Notes: generated by a model from the letters alone, not told the origin. A stretch of DNA of 64,000 nucleotides from Ampelomyces quisqualis (GCA_018398575.1 JAGTXZ010000018.1:1798001-1862000), one strand, 5' to 3'; shown: positions 19,957-30,654, counted from the first letter of the stretch. Numbers and translations are program-made.

Positions 19957-22644
19957 TCAGGATGATGACTTCGTTAGGAGAAAACCTACATTGCACTCCG
20001 GCTGCTTCAGAATCTCGAGGAACACCTCATCGTCAACGGCAAGTGCCATCTCGTCCTCGTCCAGCATCTGCGCATCAACTGCCTTCAGCACTTTCGTATC
20101 GATGTGCCTGTACTCCATTAACATTCTCAACTTTGGTTGCTTGGCCGCCTTCCGAGCTTTGATTTTTGATTCCTGGGCGTCCATGTCGACTTGGCTGGCC
20201 GGCTTTAGAAGCGGATAGTCATCTTCTTCATCTTCGTCTTCGTCTTCGCCTTCCAGTGGTTCCGGCTCGAGTTTGACCTCGGGAGAGCCCTGACAGTCAC
20301 AAGTACACCCAAGGAGGTCATGCGTCTGGCAGCCCTCTCTCTCATCAAGTCGAAACAGGTCACGTAGCTCTTCTTTGGAGAAAGATGCAGCAGATGACTT
20401 GTTGTCAACAACCGCATTCGCAAGACCCATCTTCATCACCTGGCGCTGGTAGATCTTCTCATCTATGCTGCCCTGCACGAGAAATCGGTAGATCTTGACT
20501 GGTAGCTTTTGGCCATCGCGATGAATACGCGCCATGGCTTGTAGATCCGTAGCCGGGTTCCAGTCGATGTCAAAGAGCACGATACGACTTGCACCGATCA
20601 GATTCAGGCCTACACCGCCGGACTTCGCAGAGAGGAGAAAGGCAAAAGAGGTGGCTTTAGAGCTCTTATTGAACTTCTCTACCAGGCCCTGTCGTTTGCC
20701 AGAAGGCGTGCTGCCATCCAGTCGAGAGTATGTGTATGATAGGGAAACGAGGAGCCGTTCAATCATGTCGAGTGTTGTCGTGTAGTTCGAGACAATGACA
20801 ATTTTCTCCTCAGTGGTGGTGTAGATGCGATGTATGAGACTGTCCAGGAGACGCAGCTTGGTGCTGCAAGCATGCGAATTGAGCACGTGAGGTGGTATCA
20901 AAGGTAGCAATGCTTGCAGCATTTCAGAAGGCGTGGCCTCGACATCTTTGGTAGTTTTGAGCAGGGAAGGACTGTTACAGATCTTCTTTAGCACCATGAT
21001 GAGCTGAAGCGCCATGTCGGTGTTGCCAAGTGCCATTCCAAAGATGTGAGAAGCCAGTATGGCGCGATATGCCTCAGCTTGGGCTTTTGTTGGTTTACAG
21101 AAGACAATGTGCTCGGTTTTTGGCGGCAAGTATTGACTGAGGACTTCTGCCGTGCGACGGATCATGAAACGACTTGTCAAAGAGACGAGCTCTTTCCATC
21201 GAGCCTCGCCTTTCTCAAGCTCCGATTCACTTGCTTCTGGCTGACGACTGCGCAGGATAGGAGCTTCAAAAGTACGCTTGAAGGCAGATCGTTGTCCGAG
21301 CAGCCCAGGATTGACAAAATCGATTGCGGTGTAGAACTCACCCAGATCATTTTGCAATGGCGTGCCTGAGAGTATGATGCGTCTTTCCGTGTTCAGAGAT
21401 TGTATCGCCAACATGGCTTTGTTGTTCGCGGTCTTCAGCCTATGACCCTCGTCTGCAATGACAATGTCAATTCCAGCTCCTTTCTTTAGCTCCTCCTGCA
21501 CAGTTCGAAGCATCTCATATCCGATGATCATGACGTTGTATGCCTTGCCCATGGTAAAGTTGGTGATCTTCCTGTCCTTTCCGTTGGCCACGAATACGCC
21601 AATTCTTTCGTTACCGAGCCACTTGCGGAATTCACGTTTCCAGTTGTCGACCAAACCGGCTGGGCAGACAATAAGTGCCTTTGTGACGACCGGCTGGCTC
21701 TCATAGACAGGGTTTTGCTTCATCAATGTCCACAGTAGCGTGATGGTTTGCAGTGTCTTGCCCAGGCCCATCTCGTCAGCCATAATAGCGCCCTCACCCT
21801 CACACCGCATACCCATGACACACTCATACAAGAACTTCACACCTGCGCGCTGGTGTTCTCTCAGGTGCTTGCTCAGCACAGGATCGACTACCACATCCAC
21901 AATCTGTTTGCCCTTCGGTGCGGTTGTCAGTCGCTTCATGACCAGCGCATTCGGTAGATGTGGATCGTGACGTGGCTGAGGAATTGCCGAGCTTCGTTGT
22001 GGCATGACTGTATTCGACAGCAATGGCGTCTTGAAGTGTTGCTTGCGAGATGCAGAAGGCTTGTACTCTGGCACTTCCTCGTTGTCCTTGAAATTCGCTA
22101 CCGCGGCTCCAAACATGCCACTGGCTTTCTTCGGCTTCGATTTGCCCGGAGGTAGGGGCTTAAATTCTGGCTCGATACGTTTTGGCTGCTCCACGAAGGC
22201 AGCAGCAGCCGTACCCAGGAACATGCGACCAGAGAGATAATCCGCTTTCTCGATGACCCCATCAATCTCAATTTCCTTGCCGCCTACAGACAATGCCGAA
22301 CCAGGAAGCAGCGGCCGGTTGCAAGCACCTTTACCCAGCTGTTTGCCGGTGTCGCTGTCTGTGAGTGACGCATATCCTCCTACCACAGCGAGTACGCCAT
22401 CACCATCCCATGTCTTGTTCTTCTTCGTCGTGTACTTCCGCCATAGAACTGTGTAGTAACTGCCATTCCCATCGAGTGGTGAAGAGTGAGTCGGTTCGGG
22501 CTTGTCTACGGTGACGAGAGGCTTTCGGACAGCTGTGGCAACGCGCGGCGCGTGCTGGTCGTTTGAGATTCTGCGCTTTTTGAGGGGTGGCTCGCCGTTT
22601 GTCGAATCTGGTCTAACGAACGTCGGAGTCCGGAATGGCTTCAT
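19957..22644 (-). CDS. RDH54: RDH54/TID1 (RAD54B-like) DNA translocase
   Basis: SWI2/SNF2 ATPase of the Rad54 branch that remodels Rad51/Dmc1 filaments and D-loops in homologous recombination. One 895-aa frame from the ATG at 22644. The N-terminus has basic nuclear-signal-like residues (PLKKRRIS) and the domain YYTVLWRKYTTKKNKTWDGD typical of Rdh54/RAD54B. Helicase motifs are intact: motif I DEMGLGKT (about 290-297), motif II DEGH (about 398-401), motif III SGTPLQND, then motifs V and VI (SAKSGGVGLNLIGA and the ARIHRDGQ-type end). A Cys-rich stretch (CQTHDLLGCTCDCQG) and an acidic Glu/Asp tract follow. The last residues could instead be spliced (donor GTAGGT after the codons for PECN, acceptor CTCAG near 19944), giving MWKQDM as the end. 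Confidence 0.9.
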   Translation of the reverse strand: MKPFRTPTFVRPDSTNGEPPLKKRRISNDQHAPRVATAVRKPLVTVDKPEPTHSSPLDGNGSYYTVLWRKYTTKKNKTWDGDGVLAVVGGYASLTDSDTGKQLGKGACNRPLLPGSALSVGGKEIEIDGVIEKADYLSGRMFLGTAAAAFVEQPKRIEPEFKPLPPGKSKPKKASGMFGAAVANFKDNEEVPEYKPSASRKQHFKTPLLSNTVMPQRSSAIPQPRHDPHLPNALVMKRLTTAPKGKQIVDVVVDPVLSKHLREHQRAGVKFLYECVMGMRCEGEGAIMADEMGLGKTLQTITLLWTLMKQNPVYESQPVVTKALIVCPAGLVDNWKREFRKWLGNERIGVFVANGKDRKITNFTMGKAYNVMIIGYEMLRTVQEELKKGAGIDIVIADEGHRLKTANNKAMLAIQSLNTERRIILSGTPLQNDLGEFYTAIDFVNPGLLGQRSAFKRTFEAPILRSRQPEASESELEKGEARWKELVSLTSRFMIRRTAEVLSQYLPPKTEHIVFCKPTKAQAEAYRAILASHIFGMALGNTDMALQLIMVLKKICNSPSLLKTTKDVEATPSEMLQALLPLIPPHVLNSHACSTKLRLLDSLIHRIYTTTEEKIVIVSNYTTTLDMIERLLVSLSYTYSRLDGSTPSGKRQGLVEKFNKSSKATSFAFLLSAKSGGVGLNLIGASRIVLFDIDWNPATDLQAMARIHRDGQKLPVKIYRFLVQGSIDEKIYQRQVMKMGLANAVVDNKSSAASFSKEELRDLFRLDEREGCQTHDLLGCTCDCQGSPEVKLEPEPLEGEDEDEDEEDDYPLLKPASQVDMDAQESKIKARKAAKQPKLRMLMEYRHIDTKVLKAVDAQMLDEDEMALAVDDEVFLEILKQPECNVGFLLTKSSS

Positions 22645-22742
22645 ATTACTTGTGAGTGTAGACGTATCAAGTTTTTCATGAAGTGCAAAGGCCACAGAGT
22701 GCAACGGAGTTGGTTTTGGTGCCGAAGTGGCCGGTGCCAGCA

Positions 22743-22748
22743 ACGCGT
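22743..22748 (-). promoter_or_regulatory. MluI-cell-cycle-box-like site upstream of RDH54
   Basis: ACGCGT, the core bound by MBF-type G1/S regulators in yeasts, lies 99 bp upstream of the RDH54 start codon. The site is palindromic. The match is short and could be chance, but the position and the gene's DNA-repair role fit. Confidence 0.4.
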
Positions 22749-22777
22749 GGTAACCGGCAGTCACGTAAAACACGCTA

Positions 22778-22785
22778 GCGCGAAA
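22778..22785 (-). promoter_or_regulatory. E2F/SCB-like site upstream of RDH54
   Basis: On the minus strand reads TTTCGCGC, the E2F consensus and close to the yeast SCB core, 30 bp beyond the ACGCGT box. Inference from motif and position only. Confidence 0.35.
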
Positions 22786-23289
22786 GCACGTGATTCAAGT
22801 CCCTTGGCGCTTCCAATGTTGCATGATGCATCCATCCATCCTTTAAAGCTGATAGCTCCCACATTGATCGATGAGCCACGAGACACACTGACACGAGACA
22901 TCCAGCCTCGACCATTAGCGGTGCTATCTCTTGGTTTTCTAGATCCTCTAGATGCAGGGGAAGCACGGAAGCACTTGACTGTCGATAATTCTTGCAGATG
23001 TTTCTACTCCTATAACATGCATCCATCGTTTCAGAGTCAATTTTCAGAGCATCGATCCGGATGGAGCGGTGGCACTGCACTGTCGTGAGGAGCAACATGC
23101 TGCATGATGTGTACGCACTAGTCTCCTAACGTTGCCTATGTATTCAGCCCTCGTTGGACCACGTCATATTGTGTATTGATGGATATCAACCCCTGCAGGA
23201 CTATTCCGATACGAACCAAAACACCGCAAACGCCTCGCCAGGAGAGCCCCCAGCTCCAAAAAGGCTCGTTCAATCGTGTAAGAACTCGC

Positions 23290-23994
23290 TTAGAATTGAT
23301 CTAGAGTCATGCTCATGGATACATCTGTGTGCTCTACCATCTTCATAAATTCCTCGAAACTAATCTTGCCGTCGCGATCTTGGTCGGCTTCCATAATGGT
23401 CTTGTCGACAATCTGGCCGTCGTTAGCATACGTCGACAAGTCTTGTGTGCTGTCGCAACGCACCTGCTGCAATTGTTGATCCTTCAAGTTGCTCCCGACC
23501 ATCATCTTTAGGACAATGAAAAGCTCGCCGTTGCTGATATAGCCGTCCCGGTCGATGTCGTAGACACGGAAAGCGAAGCGCAGCTTCTCTTCCTTGTTGC
23601 CCTTGCTACTAAACGCGGAGAGACCAGACACAAACTCTTGAAAGTCGACGTCGCCGCCACCATCTTCGTCGAATATCGCGATCATGCGTGTTGCGAGGGG
23701 GTTCGAGGAGATCTGGGGGAGAGCTAGGAACTCGTCGCGCTCAATGGTACCCGAGTTGTCCTGTGCATGTCATTCGTACGGATATTTTGGTGCTCGCAAA
23801 AAGCCGGCGCACCTTGTCGAGCTTCATGAAGCGCTTTCTCAGTCTATCCACCTCCTCACGGTCGACTGCAGCGTGTTAGCGTGCCTCTTTCAGCCCCGCA
23901 GGCGCCCACACGAGCAGCCCCTGCACCTGCTCTGCTACGCACAATTCGAGCCGGAGGCGATGTTGTCCAGGATCGCCGACGGTTGGTTTCCCAT
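23290..23994 (-). CDS. cnaB: Calcineurin regulatory subunit B
   Basis: Ca2+-binding regulatory subunit of the calcineurin phosphatase. Four exons, complement(23290..23412, 23464..23760, 23813..23865, 23943..23994), give 174 aa, the family's usual length. The start MGNQPSAILDN carries the N-myristoylation Gly2. Four EF-hand loops are complete: DKDNSGTIERDE, DEDGGGDVDFQE, DIDRDGYISNGE and DQDRDGKISFEE. The end VSMSMTLDQF is the near-invariant C-terminus of the family. The last intron is 51 nt and stop-free, so retaining it would insert 17 residues before EF-hand 4. The gene diverges from the DUF1770 gene across a 194-bp shared upstream region. Confidence 0.97.
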
Positions 23995-24188
23995 GGTGGA
24001 GGCGTGTTGGCGGGATGGAGGGGTGGTGTGGCGAGCTACAGCACTGCGATGTCGTGGTCTTGTCCCGCCGTGGGCCAACTTGGACATAGATGCGGGCGGC
24101 CGCTAGTGTCTTGCCCGCTACTCCGTACCAAATACTCCGACGTCGACCGCCAAGACTGTACATACATTCACTCGCGAGGTCAAACGCC
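23995..24188. promoter_or_regulatory. Short bidirectional promoter, cnaB / DUF1770 gene
   Basis: Only 194 bp separate the start codons of the diverging calcineurin B and DUF1770 genes, so both must be transcribed from this stretch. CTCCGTA-type pyrimidine-rich leader sequence is seen on the DUF1770 side; no TATA box is obvious. Confidence 0.55.
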
Positions 24189-24866
24189 ATGGACTCCGAT
24201 ATACCCGGCGAGATTGCCTCGACGCTGCAGGCAGCCTCTATCAAACCCCACCCCTCGCCACGGCACGACCTGAACCCATCGACAGCCGCATCCGAAAGGC
24301 AGCCTGTGACGCTCGACACCCATCCCGACCCAGACGCCGATTCAGATGTCGCCCAAGATGAGATTCCGATCAGCGCACTCAATCCTGTTCCGCGCAAACA
24401 GAACATGCCCCCACTGCCCGACCTGCGATTCGAACAGAGCTACCTCAAGAGCATCGAGCATGCCGAATCATGGCAAAGCGTCTTGTGGATTACACTCAAG
24501 GATCAAGTACGCAAAGGGAATGTCCACCTCGAGTGGACCACCGGCTTACTTGGGCAGGTCATTTTCTGTTTTGCCCAGGGCGTGTTATGGACACTCCTAC
24601 TGAGCGGCTGGCGACATTGGAACCGAGCGGCAAAGTTCAGTGGACAAGGAGTCGGCGCAAGGATACGGAGATGGTGGTGGGGCGTGAACAGCTGGAAGGT
24701 GCCGAAAGTAAAGTCGCGGCTGAGAGACACCAAGCTTGCCAAGAACGTGTCAGAAGTGAGTGCTGCCTTCCTAAAAGTCTGGCGTCTTGGTAACCCACAG
24801 TCCGTACGCATACTGACCAAATCATAGTACTATCAGGGCGAGTTTTCGAGTGCGGCGCAAGATTGA
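24189..24866 (+). CDS. DUF1770 family fungal protein
   Basis: Exons 24189..24755 and 24828..24866 give 201 aa; the 72-nt intron (GTGAGT..ATCATAG, TACTGAC branch site) is supported because it restores a compact ending, YYQGEFSSAAQD. The family pattern is visible: a short N-terminal helix (IASTLQAASIKPHPSPRHD), a polar acidic region, the core PVPRKQNMPPLPDLRFEQSY, a hydrophobic helix (about residues 118-138, likely membrane-associated), and the Trp-rich RRWWWGVNSWKVP. The function of the family is not known. An in-frame ATG at 24090 is too far upstream to be the likely start. Confidence 0.82.
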
Positions 24867-25221
24867 GTGCGGCCACGACGGCATTGCATACATCGGCGTC
24901 AAACATAATGGAAATATGAGCTCTCATACACTTCGGACACTATGAATTACTATCGACGTCTTGAGCTTTGTATCACACCAGTGACCTACTCGGCATGCGA
25001 GTTCAGGCTGTTTCAGGTAGCTCTTACTTGACATGAAGACGTAGTATAGACTACACTAACGCGATAGGAAGACTGTCTTTCACTTGCCATGCATGCGCTC
25101 CTCAAGTCGAACACCACTTGTCTGCTTGGTGCTCCATCTTACATGTGCACCGTCTGACTTAGGAGACGTCCTCTTTGCGACCGCTGATTTTGCGCAAAAG
25201 ATCCCACGTGAATAGACGACG
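24867..25221. other. Intergenic
   Basis: Between the DUF1770 and BTB genes on the same strand. No additional feature recognised. Confidence 0.5.
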
Positions 25222-26265
25222 ATGGCCTCGCAAGCAACTGACATTTCAGGTGCAACTGCGAAGAGCGATGAGCAGCCTCCCGAGAAAGTGCTTCGGTCGA
25301 TCGAAAATGGGCCAAAGTAGGTCCTTTGCAATAGTTCCAAATGATCATCTTACTAATTGGCATGATCAAGCAGCTTCGCCAGCGTAATCACTGTTGTTTT
25401 CGGCACGGGAGAATCGCAAAAATCCTTCATAGTTCACGAGAATGTGCTTCGCGAGAACTCGGCATTCTTCGACAAAGCGCTGAGGGGCGAATGGAAAGAA
25501 GCAGCTGACAGGACTGTTCGTCTTCCAGAGAGTACATTGGGTGATCTCGAAGTTTTCGTGAGAGTCATATACACCGGCCTGTTGTTCGTCGAACCCCCGA
25601 TTCAACAAAGAGATAGGCGAGGAGGACCAAGTGACTTGGGCAAGTGGAAGTCTATGCCAGGGTACAGAAATTTCTTCAAGCTCGCAGGTTATCTTCAAGC
25701 CCCGGACTTCGGGGATGCTGTGATCGACGCTATCATCGAGGAGGCTGCCCGGATGACCGCTACCAACTCTCGTTGCAAGTTTCCAAGCCATATGGTGAAG
25801 GACATCTGCAGCTATACGGTGGTCGGTGCACCTTTCCGCAAATTCATGGTGGACTCGTGCCTTCGCGCGTGGCGCACCAAAGACTATGAGCAGCACAACT
25901 TCACCACCTATCCACCAGATTTCCTTGCCGATTTCATACAGGCAGCTAGTCCCTGCATCATGACAAGTTCGATTGCTCGTGATTTGCATGAACCGTATGA
26001 TTTTGAGAATTCCTGCAAGTATCACGAGCATACGGCCCGAGGAAAGCCATGCTATCGGGAGAAGTATCGGTACATCATGAAGAAGACATTGGTCACACAC
26101 AGTATATGTTCCGAGCTACTCCATTTCAGACAAATAATTAATCGAGCACAGAGCAAGAGATGCAAGACAACATCGCAAAGGGGTGAAGTACGGACCTGTG
26201 TGTGTGTGTGCGATAGATCACTCCAAAGAGGAAGGCTGATATCGAGCCCGAGACCATCAATTTGA
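25222..26265 (+). CDS. BTB/POZ domain protein
   Basis: Exons 25222..25316 and 25374..26265 give 328 aa; the 57-nt intron has GTAGGT and an acceptor ending CAAGCAG. The BTB fold is seen from FASVITVVFG (about residue 33) through KSFIVHENVLRENSAFFDKALRGEWKEA and a BACK-like helical part (YRNFFKLAGYLQAPDFGDAVIDAI), the usual pattern of fungal BTB proteins that present a substrate-binding surface. A Cys/His cluster (NSCKYHEHTARGKPC) follows. The last 60 or so residues (a Ser/Arg/Cys-rich tail with a CVCVCD run over a GT repeat at about 26197-26212) look non-conserved, and the true end may be earlier by splicing. Confidence 0.78.
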
Positions 26266-26505
26266 GGAAGGCATAGCGATGCCCATGGTCATCAAACACA
26301 ACCCGACTTTTGTTCACCCGAAACGAAAAGTCATGCGCCACATCACGGTACATTCAGGTCTCGCAACACACATGGTTCAATTCAAGCGTATGTATTATAA
26401 ATTCAATTCCGGCACCTAAAATCCTATAATGTAATCAACCCAACAAACTCCGTTCGGAACTTACCTCGTTCCACTCACACCCTCACCGCCTGCATGTCCA
26501 CTCCT
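26266..26505. terminator. Convergent 3' region
   Basis: 240 bp between converging BTB (+) and unknown (-) genes; AT-rich around 26385-26430 with TATTATAAAT-like polyadenylation context for both. No defined terminator can be placed. Confidence 0.3.
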
Positions 26506-28089
26506 CTAGTACAATTTACTCCACTCCGTCCCCGCCCCCGACTCCCACTTCTCACCCGCTGCCCTCGGCGTCTGCACTTTTTCCTCATACTCGTCCGCTT
26601 CCTCAAACGGATCAGCCTTCTCCTCGCCATACCCAAAGTATATGGACTGGCGCGACGGAATCGGGATAGCGCTGCTCCTCCCACCGTCGTACGACTGGAT
26701 CGTCGCGGTCGACGCGAGTGACGTTGCTGTAGTCATTGATGGAGGAGAGCGGGCAGACGAAGAACTACTCGCTGGTGTCCGAGCAGAGGATTTGGATAAG
26801 CGTGAAGGGTTGGTTAGCTGGCGCGGGATAGTAAGGGGTCTTGGGTGCAGGGGAGGGCTGGGCGGTAGGTCGAGGTTTTCAAAGATTGGGTTTTGCCATG
26901 GGGTGGGAGAGGTCCGGTGGATGCGTGTGGGAGCGCAGGATATGCTGTCATCCGGGTAGATTGTTGACGCAAGGTCGGAGAAGATGTCGTCCGGAACGCT
27001 GGGTGGAGAGCGTACGCGGTAGGGTGGGGGCTTGAAGCCGACTTCTTCTAGGGGCGTGTGGGGGTGCATGCTGTTTGAACGGGGCTGCGGGCCAAGTTTG
27101 GGGTCGGTTTGGGTGCGCTGTATCGTGTCTGTGGCGCGGCGTGAGGTTGAGTAGTGTGGTGAGGGTGGCTGTCGTGAAGAGGGGGTTCGAGTCGATAAGT
27201 GACGAGAAGCTGGACCAGTAGTCGATCGAGGTCGCTCTGAAGCTTCCGTTGATACGCGGTGTTGATCAGAAAAAGGATTGGTTCTTGAGCCTTGAAGCGT
27301 AAAATCCTCGCTATATCGTCCGCCATAAATGCTCGGTCGATTAGCTTTCCGACCATCCTTCCACTCTCGATACAACTTCTTCATCGTCAAACCAAACTCC
27401 GTGGCTTCAGTAACCACGACGTCATTCTTGTCAAACGTCCGGAGCCAATACCGTACGAAACGCAGGCGCTTTGACTTCAGATGGGCTAATTTCGCAACAG
27501 TGAGCTCTGCAGTACCCGGACGGCCAGACATGAGTTTCCACGATGGAAAGCGAGTAATCATGCCTGCAAACAAAGCGAAAACGATACCTGCATCCGAGCC
27601 AATGCGTGCAAGCATGCAGCTCTTACAACGGTCTTTCTGGTAACTCCACTTCGACCCGGTATCAATGGGCGCTCTTCCTGGCGGAGCAGAAGTCTCGATT
27701 CGAAATTCTTTGCGCCACATCTGCAGCACAGGCTCGAGTTCGCGAATTTTCCGCTCCTGGGCAGCTGTCAACTTTCTGCTCAGAATGAGGGGAAAAATGT
27801 GCTTGCCGATACCACTATCAAACTCATATTTGACCCAGTCCCATACATCGTCGATGAGGTTGTGGTCAAGACCTTTGTGCGTCATGCAGAGAGGGCTTTT
27901 GGAGAATAAGATGGACTGGCGCATGCGACGAGGAAGAGCCTTGACTTCTCTGCCAACGGTGGCGTTGTAGTCATCGAGTGCAGCGTAGCCTGGAGTAGGG
28001 ACGCTTTGGAGGATAGATGCGAGACTGCGCAGCTCAGGACCGTGGAGCCGGCTGGTGTTCATTTTCTTGTGAATGGTGACTGAAAGCAT
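26506..28089 (-). CDS. Uncharacterised fungal protein with disordered C-terminus
   Basis: Single frame of 527 aa (or 518 aa from the Met at 28062). The first 250 residues look folded and conserved-like: LDDYNATVGREVKALPRRMR, ILFSKSPLCMTHKGLDHNLIDDVWDWVKYEFDSG, a Cys pair DRCKSCMLARIGSD, then LRFVRYWLRTFDKND and KKLYREWKDGRKANRPSIYGG. The remainder is Ser/Pro/Thr/Arg-rich and probably disordered, ending with acidic DPFEEADEYEEKV. I recognise the general look of proteins common in Dothideomycetes and relatives, but no domain with a known function. Confidence 0.75.
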   Translation of the reverse strand: MLSVTIHKKMNTSRLHGPELRSLASILQSVPTPGYAALDDYNATVGREVKALPRRMRQSILFSKSPLCMTHKGLDHNLIDDVWDWVKYEFDSGIGKHIFPLILSRKLTAAQERKIRELEPVLQMWRKEFRIETSAPPGRAPIDTGSKWSYQKDRCKSCMLARIGSDAGIVFALFAGMITRFPSWKLMSGRPGTAELTVAKLAHLKSKRLRFVRYWLRTFDKNDVVVTEATEFGLTMKKLYREWKDGRKANRPSIYGGRYSEDFTLQGSRTNPFSDQHRVSTEASERPRSTTGPASRHLSTRTPSSRQPPSPHYSTSRRATDTIQRTQTDPKLGPQPRSNSMHPHTPLEEVGFKPPPYRVRSPPSVPDDIFSDLASTIYPDDSISCAPTRIHRTSPTPWQNPIFENLDLPPSPPLHPRPLTIPRQLTNPSRLSKSSARTPASSSSSARSPPSMTTATSLASTATIQSYDGGRSSAIPIPSRQSIYFGYGEEKADPFEEADEYEEKVQTPRAAGEKWESGAGTEWSKLY

Positions 28090-29297
28090 TATGTCGTGTT
28101 TTTTTTTGGTAAAGGGCAGATAAGGCGGTTAAGTAGAGGTGGTATTGAAGCAGGGAGGGTGTTGACTTGGGCAAGAATGAGTTATAGCTTGGTACAACAT
28201 GGTCGGATGAAATAGTTCGCGCCTATACCAGAGGGGCTCGCTGTGTGGTGATGGAGTGAATTAACAACGTTAGTTATCCAAACATTGTGTGCATGTACAA
28301 TGCGGAGTGCTCTGTATGGCACCCTCCGATTACGTGAGTACACATTGATAGTGCTTGTTCATAGTGAGGAGACAAAGGCATGACATACAGGGCTTGGACG
28401 GCACGACAACGGCGAACAGGTCGATAGGACACTTTGAACAATCCGGACGAGGGTTCCTCTGTAATAGGAGGAGGATTCAAAGAGCGTGCTTCGTGTTTTG
28501 TGATTGGGTGTCGTAATCCAGGCCACCTATAAACGCCACCACCGGTCTTCGTTTCTACTTATGAGCAGCCAACTTCTAACTCCCGCACAGCGGCCCTGCA
28601 CAACCTGTAATTCTCGCGAAGGGACCGTATATACTGCTTCTTCTTCCTCCTTTTACGTAAAACAATTGATCTATCCTTTAGCCCTCGCAATTGTCCTGTA
28701 GATTTGTTGTTTTCTGTCTATACGCGCTTTTTTCGTCTAAAAGCTTAGACCTTACTCTGTGAAGTTATTAGAGTTGTTAGGATTATTATTCTCGTGTTGC
28801 TAGCCCTTACCCCCTAACTTTTGAACTTTGAAGACTCTACCTTTTAACTCTACGTTAAAGAACATAAAAGAACACCTAACAAGTATGTAAACTAACCCTG
28901 AAGGACGTCAACTAACCCTATAGGAAGCACAGGACGTAAATAGGTAACATGAGGTAAATAAGTAACAGACGCTACATCTGCTCCATGAGGACTACGCAGA
29001 GTTACTGTGCGACTCCTGCTACTCTGTACACGCCCTACTAGTTCTCCATAAATAAACCTCACTGGCCAATAACCTGGCATAGTACATGAGCGAGCGAATC
29101 GCGAACCGCGAGAAGTAGCCACCGCATGCGGTTTGATAAATGGTGAGACTTCCAGAAGAATCCAAGAATGTAATACACAATAATGAAACGAGTGCAGCGG
29201 ATCCCTCAAACGTTTGTACACCGAGAATATACATTAATCGTCCAGGTTCAGGAAGTTCACAGAAGACCAAACAGACAATGCAATATAGATAAAAAAT
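28090..29297. other. Intergenic, 1.2 kb, partly AT-rich
   Basis: Promoter region of the unknown gene plus the 3' region of SUR2. The stretch 28640-28900 is AT-rich and TA-rich like the repeat block far downstream, and may be an old transposon scrap. I could not find terminal repeats or coding remains. Confidence 0.4.
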
Positions 29298-30654
29298 TCA
29301 ATGTGAGCTTTCCATGCCCAAGACGTTCGCTCTCCTGCCATGTAGATTTGAGTTGACCATGTTTGTCAAATCTTTAAAGTTTCCGGCTGAGGAGGAAATG
29401 CTCGTCGCTTTCTTACGCGACATGCGTGATGTTGAAATTCCTTGCGGACGTAGATTCTCTTCTATTGCGGATGCGGCGGAGCTTACAGACTCTGTAACAG
29501 CCTCGCTCTCTTTTTCCTGGTCCAGCTTCTGTTGGGCGGTTCGGCGGGCACGCTCGTACTTCTCATGTACGTCGCCTTTGTACATTGTTCCACCTAGGCG
29601 ATCCAAGTAGATGAAGAAGGGTTGCGAGAAATTGGTCTTGATACCCCAGCTTTGGTGGTGGATGTCGTGATACGCAGCGTTGTTGGGGAAGATCCAATGC
29701 ACGGGGTCCCAAGGGAAAGCATACCCTCCATGGTCAAGTACGGTCTTGATGGTTGATCCAGTGAAGAACCACATGGACTGTCGCATGGTCATGCCAGTGA
29801 GCAGGTAGCCTAGGCCAGCACCGAGTGTGTCCAGAGCGAATCCCTCGATTGGATGGTTGTACAAAGCACCGTATGCGTAGGGCACGTAGAGACGATGGTG
29901 GCGAGAGTGGAAGGTCACTCCATTAAATGTTAGCTAAGTGTAAAAGCGACGAAAGTGGGTGAAACATACCATATAGCCATTTGTTCATGTGCATAGCACG
30001 ATGCAACATGTACTCCCAAGCATCGATGATGACGATAGCAGCACAGAATTGGACTGTTGGGATAGCATACCAATACAAAAAGCTGGCAAAGGACAATTCC
30101 CAGGATGCAAACGCAGGGAGCATTGTCTGCTCTCCTGCTACCGTCACTGTCTGGAGCAGCCCAGGGTATCTTCCGCCCATAACCACGGACGAAAGCATAG
30201 GCCGTGACGCAGCAAGCTTTGTAGCAAGACCCATTGGGTTCAGTCCGATGGTGGACAGGGCGTACGGTACGGCGCGCTGTGCCAGTCTGATCTTCTGCGC
30301 GTACCAAGCTACATCGTGGTCCGCTTTTCCATAATTGGGCGCCTCATCGAAGACGGCAAGAAGCAGGGAAAATGCGACCTGAATGACCTGCTGGAAAATA
30401 ACATCGCGCAGCACCTCGTATCGCGATACATGATTGCGCTTGAGCACTTCGGCCGGTGTGTGCAGGCGGTATTGCGGGAAGAGGTCGTAAACATCGATGG
30501 CGTGAAACGCCAACGAAACGATCCAGTATCCAATGACAGGGAGGGCCGCGGTGATGAAGGCATCAGAGACCCATGAGTATAGCGGTGGTAAAGGCAGGAT
30601 GGCGTAGTCGGGAAGCGGCGGAAGGTCGAACGAGGTAGCGTTTGCGCCTGCCAT
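29298..30654 (-). CDS. SUR2: Sphinganine C4-hydroxylase
   Basis: ER membrane di-iron hydroxylase that makes phytosphingosine from dihydrosphingosine. Exons complement(29298..29917, 29970..30654) give 434 aa; the 52-nt intron (GTATGT..AATGGAG) joins HMNKWLY to VTFHSRHHRLYVPYAYGAL in frame. The three histidine motifs of the fatty acid hydroxylase superfamily are intact: HRAMH (218-222), HSRHH (232-236) and HDIHH (312-316). Several hydrophobic helices precede them. The C-terminal 110 residues are polar, basic and Ser-rich, as often in filamentous fungi. The ATG at 30654 is chosen over an upstream one at 30783 because MAGANATSFDLPPLPDYAILPLPP begins the conserved part. Confidence 0.92.

Larger units (their letters stand above)
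22645..23289. other. Intergenic, RDH54 promoter region
   Basis: Separates RDH54 from the 3' end of calcineurin B. It contains cell-cycle-type promoter motifs close to RDH54 (listed separately) and no gene. Confidence 0.5.

Noticed and set aside
28640..28900. Solo LTR in the AT-rich part of the 28-29 kb intergenic region
   Set aside because: No TG..CA ends with a flanking duplication could be found, and it does not match the LTRs at 48.6 or 60.3 kb.
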